DNA from: Planococcus citri
Lineage: Eukaryota > Arthropoda > Insecta > Hemiptera > Pseudococcidae
Direction: 5' to 3'
DNA length: 64,000 nucleotides
Assembly: GCF_950023065.1 (NCBI RefSeq)
Contig: NC_088678.1
Coordinates: forward strand, 63,580,460-63,644,459
Each line of letters begins with the position of its first letter. The first letter of the stretch is position 1. The translations under genes were made by a program, and so were the position numbers. A model generated the notes under the pieces. It made no database searches, was not told the DNA's origin, and saw only the letters and a program-made list of their open reading frames with translations. Shown here in pieces: positions 45,039 to 53,963 of the stretch.

Positions 45039-45364
45039 AAAGAGAAAATCTGTGGAAGGGAAAACTCGAATGCAAGACTGAAAAATTACGTTAAACTATT
45101 GAAAAAAATTAACAAGAACTATTGAAAAAACAGCTAATCTAAACTCGAGTATGATTAACAATGAAAATGTAAAAAACAAAGAAAAAACAATAACAAAAAG
45201 AATAACATGAGAACGACTATCGCCAGAAAACACACTATCCAAAAACGAAAAATGAAATTACAATACAATAAGATTCACGATGATAACGTAATAACTCGAA
45301 ACGGAAAATACAAAAGAAAAAAAACCAAAAATTTACAAAAAGGAAAAAATTTTGAAATCGAATC
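45039..45364 (-). other. Untranslated segment between the last ORF and the polypurine tract
   Basis: About 325 bp of A-rich sequence (plus strand) with no ORF in element orientation. Confidence 0.6.
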
Positions 45365-47278
45365 TTATTTCTTCTTTTTAATAAGATATTCTTCTACCGG
45401 ATAGAAGTTATCTCGTACTCTAAACCGATCCATCGCTCGAAGGCTTCTGAGAAGACCAATCATTCGAACTCGTGGCACCTTTTCTTTACACCTGACCGTT
45501 CTTGAATAGGGGATTCCCGGCGGTCCTCGAAGGTTGATTGAAACAGCGACAGGATCATAACTTTTGATCAACGGACCAATGTCTCGTACGCCCAAGATTA
45601 CTGTACCGTGATGCGCTTCTACTTTTTTCGTAGTCTTGAAATTAGCGACATAGCACGGGAACCAATGAACATCGTTCTTGTTACGTTCAATACCGGGAGT
45701 CAATCTTAGTGGTACATTGACCTTTCGTCGTACTACTAACCGGAAATCATCCTTCCAAGGTACGTAAATAACCTTAGGATGGTGAAGGACTTCGAAATCG
45801 AATGAGACATTCTTGTCGAAAAACTCGAGTGCGGCAGTATTAATCAACGATACCTGAAGCGTAGGATCGATGATTATTTCGACGTAATCGTTGGCTATTT
45901 TCCCCAGAACAGTGACGAGGTGTTTCATGTTGGTCTGATTCTGGTACGACCATCTGGGACGGAAAACATGCTCACGTGGGTAAACCTCATCACGATAAGT
46001 CGAACGGACCAAATTCAGATGGTTACGCCAAGTAGTGGCCTCGATTTCGATTCTTGGCCATTCGAATGACTGCCTTTTGTCATAATACTCGAATCTGGGA
46101 GTCATAATCTTAAAATGGACATACGTTCCTCGTATCAGTGCTTCCCATAGGTCAATCGCTAGATGTTCGAAAACTCGGTCCGAAGGATCCCACTCGAATT
46201 CATAGGGCTGATAACTATCAGGCCATTGTTGCGGAACGTATGGTCGGAGGTTGCATTCAGGAATCTCATCGTCGCCTATCAACTCTTGTGTGAAAATTTG
46301 AATTCCATCGATTTCAGCGTAGTTCAGTCGAGGAAACTTGGCCGTGACATATGCTGGTTGTGGTGGTGGAAGAACGACGGGAACCACAGCAGCGACGGGA
46401 ACAGCAGCAGCGGCGGCTTGAGCAGCTAGTTCATTTTTATCAGCTAATGGAGCTGTTTGTACCGATTCTTCGGCATTATTGTCGGTAACATTATCGACCT
46501 GCATCGACTCGTCGATGGATTGAGTTGCCGTTGCTGATGGAGCAAACGTTGAACTCAGATTAGCGACATCACTCTTAATAGTGGCAGAGGTGACATCAGC
46601 TGAAATTGACGTAGAACTCGAGTCGTTTTCACCGAGAGATAACGTCGATGGTCGATTTTGCGGTGGAATAAGATCGAGTAGGTTGAGATCAGCCATAAGA
46701 GAGTTCTGACGGAGAGTTGCTAAAATACTCTCTACTGATGGATCAGCTTCGTTGGGTTTCGGTTGTTGAATTTTAAATGTCTTTGGCTCAGGAAACCGAA
46801 AACCAACGGTTTTCTTTTCACCGGTACTGTCTTCCTCAGTGTAGCTCAATTTCTTCGCCGGTGGTAGACCTTCGTCTGGGCTCTTCAGTGCACTCTTGAG
46901 AGGAGCTTGCAATCGAGTAAGCGATACAGATAATTGTTCGAATTCGGTGGAATGAGTTAGTCGGGCGGCATCGTCGAAGGAAGAAATCGATAACTGACGG
47001 TTTGTTCGGTTAAGTAGATCGATGTTGTTTTCGAATACGTCATCACTACCACTATCGGAGATGTTGATCGGTTCTTCATCTTGTGTTAGGTCAATCGCCG
47101 GTTCGCTCGAGTTCGATACAATTTCTTTGGGCTGTTTTTCTACGCAATCAAATGAAAAAACAGAAGGCGGCAGAACTAAATCGTTCTCGGAAAACGCTCG
47201 ACGAATATGTGCAGTCACGTTCAGTCGTTGAATCGGTGTCGGAGGAGCGGGCGGTATTGGTCGATAGAGGGTCTCCAT
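45365..47278 (-). CDS. Element 2 accessory ORF: SIM-like motifs plus degenerate retropepsin-like domain, 637 aa
   Basis: This is the last ORF of the element, where errantiviruses carry env, but no signal peptide, fusion peptide or membrane segment is seen. The N-terminal half is disordered and acidic. At about 61-80 it has AIDLTQDEE followed by INISDSGSDD, both resembling SUMO-interacting motifs (hydrophobic core then acidic/Ser run). Residues 283-315 are Ala/Pro/Val-rich. The C-terminal domain (about 330-630) has a stretch at about 465-565 that reads like a retropepsin: EIIIDPTLQVSLIN in place of IDTG...S, then HWFPCYV and GTVILGVRDIG in place of the ILG motif. D471 is kept but DTG is DPT, so activity is unlikely. 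An AACAG acceptor-like site lies about 18 nt before the ATG. The family is not recognised. Functions are inferred from motifs only. Confidence 0.8.
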   Translation of the reverse strand: METLYRPIPPAPPTPIQRLNVTAHIRRAFSENDLVLPPSVFSFDCVEKQPKEIVSNSSEPAIDLTQDEEPINISDSGSDDVFENNIDLLNRTNRQLSISSFDDAARLTHSTEFEQLSVSLTRLQAPLKSALKSPDEGLPPAKKLSYTEEDSTGEKKTVGFRFPEPKTFKIQQPKPNEADPSVESILATLRQNSLMADLNLLDLIPPQNRPSTLSLGENDSSSTSISADVTSATIKSDVANLSSTFAPSATATQSIDESMQVDNVTDNNAEESVQTAPLADKNELAAQAAAAAVPVAAVVPVVLPPPQPAYVTAKFPRLNYAEIDGIQIFTQELIGDDEIPECNLRPYVPQQWPDSYQPYEFEWDPSDRVFEHLAIDLWEALIRGTYVHFKIMTPRFEYYDKRQSFEWPRIEIEATTWRNHLNLVRSTYRDEVYPREHVFRPRWSYQNQTNMKHLVTVLGKIANDYVEIIIDPTLQVSLINTAALEFFDKNVSFDFEVLHHPKVIYVPWKDDFRLVVRRKVNVPLRLTPGIERNKNDVHWFPCYVANFKTTKKVEAHHGTVILGVRDIGPLIKSYDPVAVSINLRGPPGIPYSRTVRCKEKVPRVRMIGLLRSLRAMDRFRVRDNFYPVEEYLIKKKK

Positions 47279-47422
47279 TTGCTCGAATAAAAACTCTGTT
47301 AAGCCTTCAACTTCGACAGCGATTAGAGATGGTAAATCGCATATATTCGGTGTCTCCTTCGGAATGAGGCACCTTTTGCAAGGAGATAGGCGATCGGCGG
47401 TGAAGATGGCTAGTAGGTACTC

Positions 47423-47719
47423 TCAAATATACAATTCCACACGTTGAATTTCAGCTTCCATGATGTGTCGAGATAAAGATGCGGGTAAATCGAGTGCGGA
47501 AACGGAAATCTCGATGATCTCGGCAATAGGGCATCTGACGTTTTGTTTCTTGATCGTAAGAGTGTCTTCCTGATCGTTTCGTATTACGAATACTCGAGTG
47601 TCGAGATCTTCAGCTGAGAACGTTTTCTTTAAATTCTCAGGACTCGAGTTAACGATTGGGTGTATGTGGCTTTGGCGACAGATCGCGTACAAATCATTCT
47701 GTGAACATTTTAAAATCAT
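47423..47719 (-). CDS. Small ORF of element 2, 98 aa, unknown
   Basis: It lies between pol and the 637-aa ORF on the same strand. The composition is protein-like and free of repeats (KKTFSAEDLDTRVFVIRNDQ; EIIEISVSALDLPASLSRHI). No domain is recognised. It could be a separate small protein or an exon joined to the downstream ORF by splicing. The ATG at 47,719 is the only Met-led start giving this length. Confidence 0.45.
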   Translation of the reverse strand: MILKCSQNDLYAICRQSHIHPIVNSSPENLKKTFSAEDLDTRVFVIRNDQEDTLTIKKQNVRCPIAEIIEISVSALDLPASLSRHIMEAEIQRVELYI

Positions 47720-47835
47720 ACACGAAAATAGGTTAGAATTATTCTATGAGAGACTTTTATCATTTTACATACTAAAATAAATTAAAAATAAAAGAGAGAA
47801 AGACATAGAAGGCTTAGACAAGTAGACAAAGGCTC

Positions 47836-49281
47836 CTATTCTATCGGCGGTTGAACAGTGTCATCGGTGGCTGGATTGTATTTACGAAGATGACGGATAT
47901 TTTCTCGAATAATATATCCTGGATTTTTTTCATCTTCGAGTTCGTAAACGTTGATGAAAGGCTTTGTGATGACTTTATATGGGCCTTTCCATTGGTGTGA
48001 TAGTTTCGCAGCTACTCCTTTCTCTTTCGATGATACTGGTCTATTTTTCACAAACACTCGTTCACCAATATCCAATATCACAGGTTTATGAACTTTATGG
48101 AAATAGGCTTGTCGACGTTCATGATTCTTTTTCTGGTTTTCGAGTATTCGCTGGTTGATATCGAGTGGTAATTTTCGTTGTTTAATTATATCGACTAATG
48201 AATCGGGTACTAATCGTTTACGTACTGCTTCATAGGGAATGCAACCTGTTACAGTGCTTTCGGTATAGTTCAATTTACGCTCGATATCTGGTAAAATACG
48301 ACACCATGATTTTTGTTTATCAGCGATATACTTTCTCATACTCGAACCAATAGTGCTCATTATTCTTTCGGCAGGGTTACTATTCGGAGTATACCTTGAT
48401 GTATACCGAATTTGAACTCCTCTTTTTAACCAAAATTTTCTCCAATACCGAGAGGAAAATTGTGGACCATTATCGCTGAGTACTATTTTCGGTAATCCAA
48501 ATTCGTTAATCCAAAGAATCATACGTTCGAGTATATTTGCTGAAGTCACGACTTTTAATGGGTATAATTTGACGAATTTGGTAAAATGATCTTCGATCAC
48601 GAACACAGTATCGACGCCAGCTGTACTACTTGGAATTGGTCCAAAATTATCCAAACACAAAATCTCGTTGAAACGTTCAGAAGCGAGTGTTTGGATTGGA
48701 CCATACAATCGAGTTGTTGATCTCATTGAAATTTGGCATGAGATACAATCATTCACAAATTGGCAAACTTGCGTTGTTAAACCAGGCCAATCAAAATGTC
48801 TTCGTATAATGCGAATCAATCGAGTAATTCCAACATGACCGTATTCATAATGATAGTGTTGAATTATTTCTCGTTGTAAACTTTTTGGAATAAATATTCG
48901 CCATTCTTGATCATTGTGATTCTGATAAATAACCAAGTTCAATTTTTTATCAACTCGAGTACGTTCAGGGTATTTCTTGATACACGCTTGTACTATTTCA
49001 TCGTTATTCTGGATTGATCGAAGTCGTCGAAATTCGGTAAATAAACACTTTGGTGTTTTGTAATCGAACAGAAAAATGGTGAAATTTTTGTCGTTTTCGG
49101 TAATGTTGAAAGTATACCTAGACAAAAAATCTGCAATAGAGTTATCAGCTCCAGCGATATGTTGAATATCTATTCTGAAGTTGTCTAAATACAGCAACCA
49201 TTTCATGATCCGATTAGGCAAAAGTTCATTTTTCTTCAGGTATGTTACCGCAATGTTATCAGTGTATAAATGAACTTTGTT
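47836..49281 (-). CDS. pol: Element 2 pol, second part: end of RNase H and integrase
   Basis: This is the same frame as the upstream pol part, separated only by one TGA codon at 49,284-49,282. It starts with the end of RNase H (HLYTDN, then IAGADNSIADFLSR). The first in-frame alternative start is a TTG at 49,221; residue numbers count from there. The integrase zinc finger is HYEYGH with CISC. The core has D191 (LCLDNFGPI), D250 (LSDNGPQF) and E285 (NPAERIM). The C-terminal GPY module is QWKGPYKVI. The integrase is complete and ordinary for Ty3/gypsy, with no chromodomain seen. It inserts the element's cDNA into host DNA. In this copy it would be made only by read-through of the TGA or from another copy. 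Confidence 0.93.
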   Translation of the reverse strand, partial: NKVHLYTDNIAVTYLKKNELLPNRIMKWLLYLDNFRIDIQHIAGADNSIADFLSRYTFNITENDKNFTIFLFDYKTPKCLFTEFRRLRSIQNNDEIVQACIKKYPERTRVDKKLNLVIYQNHNDQEWRIFIPKSLQREIIQHYHYEYGHVGITRLIRIIRRHFDWPGLTTQVCQFVNDCISCQISMRSTTRLYGPIQTLASERFNEILCLDNFGPIPSSTAGVDTVFVIEDHFTKFVKLYPLKVVTSANILERMILWINEFGLPKIVLSDNGPQFSSRYWRKFWLKRGVQIRYTSRYTPNSNPAERIMSTIGSSMRKYIADKQKSWCRILPDIERKLNYTESTVTGCIPYEAVRKRLVPDSLVDIIKQRKLPLDINQRILENQKKNHERRQAYFHKVHKPVILDIGERVFVKNRPVSSKEKGVAAKLSHQWKGPYKVITKPFINVYELEDEKNPGYIIRENIRHLRKYNPATDDTVQPPIE

Positions 49282-52095
49282 TCAGGCCAAAAGATAGTAA
49301 TTTTTGGCGAGAAGATGGATAATTGCCAAAAGTTCGAGTTCCATTATGGAATAGGATTTTTCGTAGCCTTTTAACACTCGAGAAGTAAATGCAATTGGCA
49401 TCATAAGGTCTTTATCGTTCTTGCGACTCGGTTGCATTACTACACCTGCGATAGCTTTCGTAGAAGCGTCGGTGTAAATGTAAAATGGCTTTTTGAAGTC
49501 AGGATAGGTCAATAGTGTTTCATTTGCAAGTTCTTTTTTAAGCAATTCGAAATGTTTAATATTTTCTTCTGTCCATACTATTGCACCTTTTCCAACCGTA
49601 GTCAATTCGTAAAGAGGAGCACACAGCACGCTGATTCTAGCCATATATTCTCGGTAGTACTGAAACATACCGAGAAATTGCTGGAGGCTCTTTACGTCTT
49701 TTGGCAACTCGAAATTTAAGATTGGCTCAATCTTTTCGGGATCCACTTGGACACCCTCATCGGAGAATATCATTCCGAGGTATTTTATTCGAGTTTTACA
49801 CCATTGGGTTTTCCGAAGATTGAGTGTCATTCCAGCCGCTTTCACCTTTTCGAGGAAAATACGAATATGTTCGAGGTGTTCTTCGATAGTTTTCGAGTAG
49901 ATAATGACGTCATCGACGTACACACCGGTGAAATCTTCACAACCACGTAACACCAATCGAAGAGCATAAACAAAAGCAGCCAAACTATCTTCGGTACCGA
50001 AACCTACAACCGTCATAACGAGAGGAATACCATCGATGGTGAATGATAGAACGCATTGTTGATCCTCAGCTAATTTTATTTGGAGGAAACCATTATTGAA
50101 GTCAAAGATCGAAAAATACTTCATGTCCTTAAACTTCATCCGCATGTTGTTAATATTTGGCGGTTCAGTCGAGTGTCTGAGAATGTATTCATTTAATGGT
50201 CTTCCATCCAAACATATACGAACTTTTCCACCTCCTTTATCTACATAGACGAGACCTAACTTATAAGGTGATTGTCTTTCAACCACTTTTCCTTCTTTTT
50301 TCCATTTTCTTATAATTTCATGGACACCGTCTTCGTAGCGATGGGGAATAGGTCGAGATTTACACCATACTTTATGTGGAGGGGGAAGTTCATTACCTAC
50401 GAAAGCGAATCTATGTTCGTAACAGTTACACAAACCGATTCTGTTCTCAAAAGTTTCATAATTATTATGTATGTGTTTTCTTAACGTACCTTTATTTTTA
50501 CTCGTGAGTTCTGTACCCTCGACAGCTTCTTCTATTTTATACAGCAGCTCGGTACAGATGACATAGGAGGGATTCTCACTGATCGAAAATATCTCTTCAG
50601 GTTTTGTAGACGTGATATACTGGACTTCTTGTAAAGGATATTGTTTCGGATCCTTTAGTAACTCGAAATTCATCGCGTTTTTCTCTGAATCGTTATAATG
50701 AATCTTGAATGTTTTATTCTGGAGAGCTGTTATCGTTGGATCGGTAAGCTCGATGTAATTCTTTGACGTGTGAATTACTAACTCGAATGATCTCATTAAA
50801 TTACGTCCCAAAATCAACGATGTATTCAGGTCTTTAACGATAAATGCTTGAATATTGAACACACTTTTGTTAGGTTTTTGTGTTGGAAAACTCATCGGTA
50901 CGTAAGCCATTTTCGTGATTTTTGGATGAGCTTTGGTAGCAGCTAGCGAAAACTTTTGACCCATACCGTCAGCTTTCACTTCGCTTTTCTTCAGTTCAGG
51001 GTAAGCTGCAACGATTCGCTCGTATACACTCTCATTCATAAGTACATGAGAGCATCCATTGTCAATTAATGCGTCGACGTCAATTTTACCAAATTGAACT
51101 TTTATTTTCGGCGACACGTCTTTATTCGAGTATTCAATATCGACTGGATCGAGTACGTCGAGAATACTATGGTTGAGATTGAATACAACTGGTTCATCGG
51201 TTTTACCGTACATGCTATCGAGTTTCTCGTCTTTCTTCGAATCTTTATACGGTTGTGTTTTAAAGATGTTAACTCCGCAGTATTTCTTGAAGAAACTGCA
51301 CAGCTCGTAGTCCAATTTGTTCAAATTGAAGATTTCCCAACTTGCGTAATCTGGTTTCGATCCCGGTGATGCACCATTAGGCTTGTAGAATTCTTTTTTG
51401 ATATCGTAAAGAATAGCACCATCTGACGTATATTTGAACCATTTCTTTTCAGTTGGTACAAGCTCATTGCGTTTCACAAATGGAGAGAATGCATTCCAAA
51501 AAAGACAATTGTCTTGTTTCGTTGCAGTGAAATAAATCTTCTCATTCACTTCTTCGAGATTCTTCCAATAATCAAGACTTATATTGGGAAAATTCACAGG
51601 AGCTATCAACGCAAATACGATATTTTTAATTCGATAAATATCTCGTAGCGTAACGACTAATTTTTTCAATTCATTTTGAAACTGAGAGCTATCAAAATTC
51701 TTGAACATTGATTCTTGAAGTCCAAGATGGATTAACGCATGTTCAGTACCAAAAGGTATGTCAAAGGTGTTTTCTTCTAATAATTGATTCACCTTTTTTG
51801 CCGTCAATTTATCACTAACTAATGAGAATTCGGCATGATCGGCGATATTCTTAAATTCGTGATATCTCAGAAATTTATACATGACGTTACTTCCAATATA
51901 TGCAATTCCATCACAGAAAAGATACATCTTTTCTTTATTCGGAATATTAGGTACGACTGGAGGAATTACTGGAGCTTCTTTGTTGTGTATTATAGCAGCT
52001 TCAAAGGTCGGCTGGTCGGAATTAGAGGTAACACTGCGACCTTCGGTGTTACCTAATTCAAGTTTAAATCTTCGAGTGAGATGGAAATATCGCAA
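49282..52095 (-). CDS. pol: Element 2 pol, first part: SGNH-like domain, protease, RT, RNase H start
   Basis: It lies in the -1 frame relative to gag, entered by frameshifting near 52,065. The upstream bound (TTG at 52,095) is only the first codon after a TGA that could be read as a start. Residues about 57-240 resemble an SGNH/GDSL hydrolase fold (LFCDGIAYIG, ALIHLGLQES, FALIAPVN, TSDGAILYD), but the block I Ser and block V His positions are altered. The retropepsin has D345-N-G instead of DTG/DSG and an ILGRNLM motif. RT shows CLDGRPLN, FDFNNGFLQI and YVDD (726-729). RNase H begins with D876 (IYTDAST). The frame stops at a TGA in the middle of RNase H. RT and RNase H residues are otherwise intact. 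An SGNH-like module upstream of protease is unusual for gypsy elements. Confidence 0.93.
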   Translation of the reverse strand: MRYFHLTRRFKLELGNTEGRSVTSNSDQPTFEAAIIHNKEAPVIPPVVPNIPNKEKMYLFCDGIAYIGSNVMYKFLRYHEFKNIADHAEFSLVSDKLTAKKVNQLLEENTFDIPFGTEHALIHLGLQESMFKNFDSSQFQNELKKLVVTLRDIYRIKNIVFALIAPVNFPNISLDYWKNLEEVNEKIYFTATKQDNCLFWNAFSPFVKRNELVPTEKKWFKYTSDGAILYDIKKEFYKPNGASPGSKPDYASWEIFNLNKLDYELCSFFKKYCGVNIFKTQPYKDSKKDEKLDSMYGKTDEPVVFNLNHSILDVLDPVDIEYSNKDVSPKIKVQFGKIDVDALIDNGCSHVLMNESVYERIVAAYPELKKSEVKADGMGQKFSLAATKAHPKITKMAYVPMSFPTQKPNKSVFNIQAFIVKDLNTSLILGRNLMRSFELVIHTSKNYIELTDPTITALQNKTFKIHYNDSEKNAMNFELLKDPKQYPLQEVQYITSTKPEEIFSISENPSYVICTELLYKIEEAVEGTELTSKNKGTLRKHIHNNYETFENRIGLCNCYEHRFAFVGNELPPPHKVWCKSRPIPHRYEDGVHEIIRKWKKEGKVVERQSPYKLGLVYVDKGGGKVRICLDGRPLNEYILRHSTEPPNINNMRMKFKDMKYFSIFDFNNGFLQIKLAEDQQCVLSFTIDGIPLVMTVVGFGTEDSLAAFVYALRLVLRGCEDFTGVYVDDVIIYSKTIEEHLEHIRIFLEKVKAAGMTLNLRKTQWCKTRIKYLGMIFSDEGVQVDPEKIEPILNFELPKDVKSLQQFLGMFQYYREYMARISVLCAPLYELTTVGKGAIVWTEENIKHFELLKKELANETLLTYPDFKKPFYIYTDASTKAIAGVVMQPSRKNDKDLMMPIAFTSRVLKGYEKSYSIMELELLAIIHLLAKNYYLLA
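52004..52068 (-). promoter_or_regulatory. -1 ribosomal frameshift signal: U UUA AAC plus H-type pseudoknot
   Basis: On the minus strand the gag frame reads GAT TTA AAC TTG AAT TAG; the heptamer T TTA AAC is at 52,068-52,062, 6 nt before the gag stop. After an 8-nt spacer, stem 1 pairs GGTAACAC (52,053-52,046) with GTGTTACC (52,034-52,027) around an 11-nt loop. The loop's AAGGTCG (52,043-52,037) pairs with CGACCTT downstream (52,010-52,004). Slippery heptamer, spacer and H-type pseudoknot match textbook -1 frameshift sites, and -1 is the frame of pol. Confidence 0.92.
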
Positions 52096-53963
52096 ACAGA
52101 AAATTCCTCAAAATTCGGTGGATTTTTTCGATCATATGGTTGAAGGTTATGGTTCATATCCACATAGTGAACGGTGAGACCAGGTTCATCGAAATTAATC
52201 TCATTTGCACTCGCCACTTTAGTAAATTGAGCTCTTCCATTTCGATCAAAACGTTTCAGGATTTGACCTTTATCGAATTTTGTGAAAGGATTTTCTTTCT
52301 TCGGAGGAGCGTTCGATCGATTTTCACCGGAACTGTTGCTTTTACTCGAGTTGGAATCTGATTTCGAATTTGATGATGATTTTGATGATGAAGATGATTT
52401 TACTTTATCTATCAATGGTTTCGCAACTTGGTTATAATACGATTTAGCATTGACGCTTCTTTTATTCGCTGTTCCAGAATTTTCCATTTCAGTAATCGCT
52501 TCGATAATTTCTTCGATCGTATCAGTTGGCTCGGTTTCTTTGAAAATTTCGCGATATTCTTTACCAATTTTTTCGGTCAATACTTGTGCAACCCATTTTG
52601 GTGTAACCGAAGTATTCCATCGCATTCTTCTCAGCCAAAAAGTACAGAAATCAACCACACTCTGATGTTCGTTTTTCACTTCTTTTTTGAATTCTTCGAT
52701 ATCGAGTTGGTGATTCATGATAGTGGAAAATTGCTTAACTAATTTTATTGCGTTTAAATGCCACGGTTCGTCGATCTGTAACGCTTTTTTATAATTGATC
52801 AGATCGGTATGTTCGAGAAAATAATCAAGACAAAGGTTATATTCTTGATTAGTTTTGACCAATTGACGGATTTCGTTCTCGAATTCGATGAGAAATTCTT
52901 CGACTGTTCGGTAATCATCACCAGCTTTCCATTTTGTAACTCGAGCTCCTTCGCAGATTTGTTTTACATTCTTTTTACTGCCAGTGTTGTCAGTACTCGA
53001 GAATTGGACAGGTGAAATAACCAATAGTGATCGACAGTCTTCAATTGGAAAAACTAACTGTTCATTTTTTGCTTTTAAATGAAAATGTCGTTGTGGAATG
53101 GTTAAACATGATGGTTGAGGAACAAAATCACGACTTCCGTCGCCTCCACCATGACTTTGTCTCGAATGAATCGCAAATTGCTTGGCAATATTTTCCGATA
53201 ACGTTTCATTATTTATCTCTATAACATCCATTAGCAACGCTGCAGATACTCCGCTAGGACCTGGACCAGTTCCATCTGACGTGGAAGCAGCAGTCGTGTT
53301 AGCGAGAGACATACGCTTGGTGACTTTCGTTTGTAGCTCTTCGTTTTTCTTTTTAATCGCCGCATTCTCGGCCAATAATCGTTCATAATCTTCTTGAGTG
53401 AACGACATTGTAGGTATAGGTTGGTTTTCGTCTTCGTCGAATACGTCAACTTCTTCGATTGGTATTTCTACTTTTATACCAGCAACGTCGTCGTCAGTTG
53501 AATCGAATGTCTTAGGAACTTTATCACGAAAACGGGATTCCTTAAAGAAACCTTCTGGAAATCGAGGTGATCGTAAATAATAGAGAGGTGTTGGTCGAAA
53601 TAATTTCGCTCGTCGACGCTCTTTTTTCTCTTCTGGATCCAACTCGAGTGAAGAAGATGAATCAGAATCGAAATTGTCGAATTGTCGTGATGTCTCGTTC
53701 AATCGATCTCGAATACCGCTTAACTCGTTGTCAATCGAATCGTCAGCTTCTTGATCTGGATTTTCGAATTCGTTCAAATCGTCGAGAGAAATTTCGAGTG
53801 CAATATTACTGCTATCGATAAAACTGATAACAGCTGGATCGTGAAAATGAGCACTCGCAGATGACTCGTTGAGTTCAATATCAGGTTCGTTTGAATTATT
53901 CACTGTTGAATAAGCTTGATTATTAAACACTCGAGTTACCATATGGCAATGTTGAGTCAGCAT
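52053..53963 (-). CDS. gag: Element 2 gag, 636 aa
   Basis: This is the first ORF after the leader. The ATG at 53,963 is used; the upstream minus-strand sequence has no longer in-frame start in the track of the ORF. The N-terminal third is acidic and disordered (SSSSLELDPEEKKERRR). A short coiled coil follows at about 188-215 (EDYERLLAENAAIKKKNEEL). The central region (about 340-520: VTKWKAGDDYRTVEEFLIEFENEI; VDFCTFWLRRMRWN) has the helical look of a Ty3/gypsy capsid. No CCHC zinc knuckle exists; a Ser/Lys-rich tract (SSSKSSSNSKSDSNSSKS) stands where nucleocapsid usually is and may bind RNA. It ends at TAG 52,055-52,053, overlapping pol. The role is the structural protein of the retrotransposon particle. 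Confidence 0.9.
   Translation of the reverse strand: MLTQHCHMVTRVFNNQAYSTVNNSNEPDIELNESSASAHFHDPAVISFIDSSNIALEISLDDLNEFENPDQEADDSIDNELSGIRDRLNETSRQFDNFDSDSSSSLELDPEEKKERRRAKLFRPTPLYYLRSPRFPEGFFKESRFRDKVPKTFDSTDDDVAGIKVEIPIEEVDVFDEDENQPIPTMSFTQEDYERLLAENAAIKKKNEELQTKVTKRMSLANTTAASTSDGTGPGPSGVSAALLMDVIEINNETLSENIAKQFAIHSRQSHGGGDGSRDFVPQPSCLTIPQRHFHLKAKNEQLVFPIEDCRSLLVISPVQFSSTDNTGSKKNVKQICEGARVTKWKAGDDYRTVEEFLIEFENEIRQLVKTNQEYNLCLDYFLEHTDLINYKKALQIDEPWHLNAIKLVKQFSTIMNHQLDIEEFKKEVKNEHQSVVDFCTFWLRRMRWNTSVTPKWVAQVLTEKIGKEYREIFKETEPTDTIEEIIEAITEMENSGTANKRSVNAKSYYNQVAKPLIDKVKSSSSSKSSSNSKSDSNSSKSNSSGENRSNAPPKKENPFTKFDKGQILKRFDRNGRAQFTKVASANEINFDEPGLTVHYVDMNHNLQPYDRKNPPNFEEFSVCDISISLEDLNLN

Noticed and set aside
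45365..47278. Envelope gene
   Set aside because: It is in the env position, but there is no signal peptide, furin-like site, fusion peptide or transmembrane anchor.
52122..52128. A AAA AAT heptamer in the gag frame as the frameshift site
   Set aside because: It is in the right phase, but the -1 frame meets a TGA a few codons later, before pol opens. The U UUA AAC site at 52,068-52,062 avoids this.
52053..52440. CCHC zinc knuckle in the element 2 gag tail
   Set aside because: No Cys-Cys-His-Cys pattern exists; the tail is Ser/Lys-rich.
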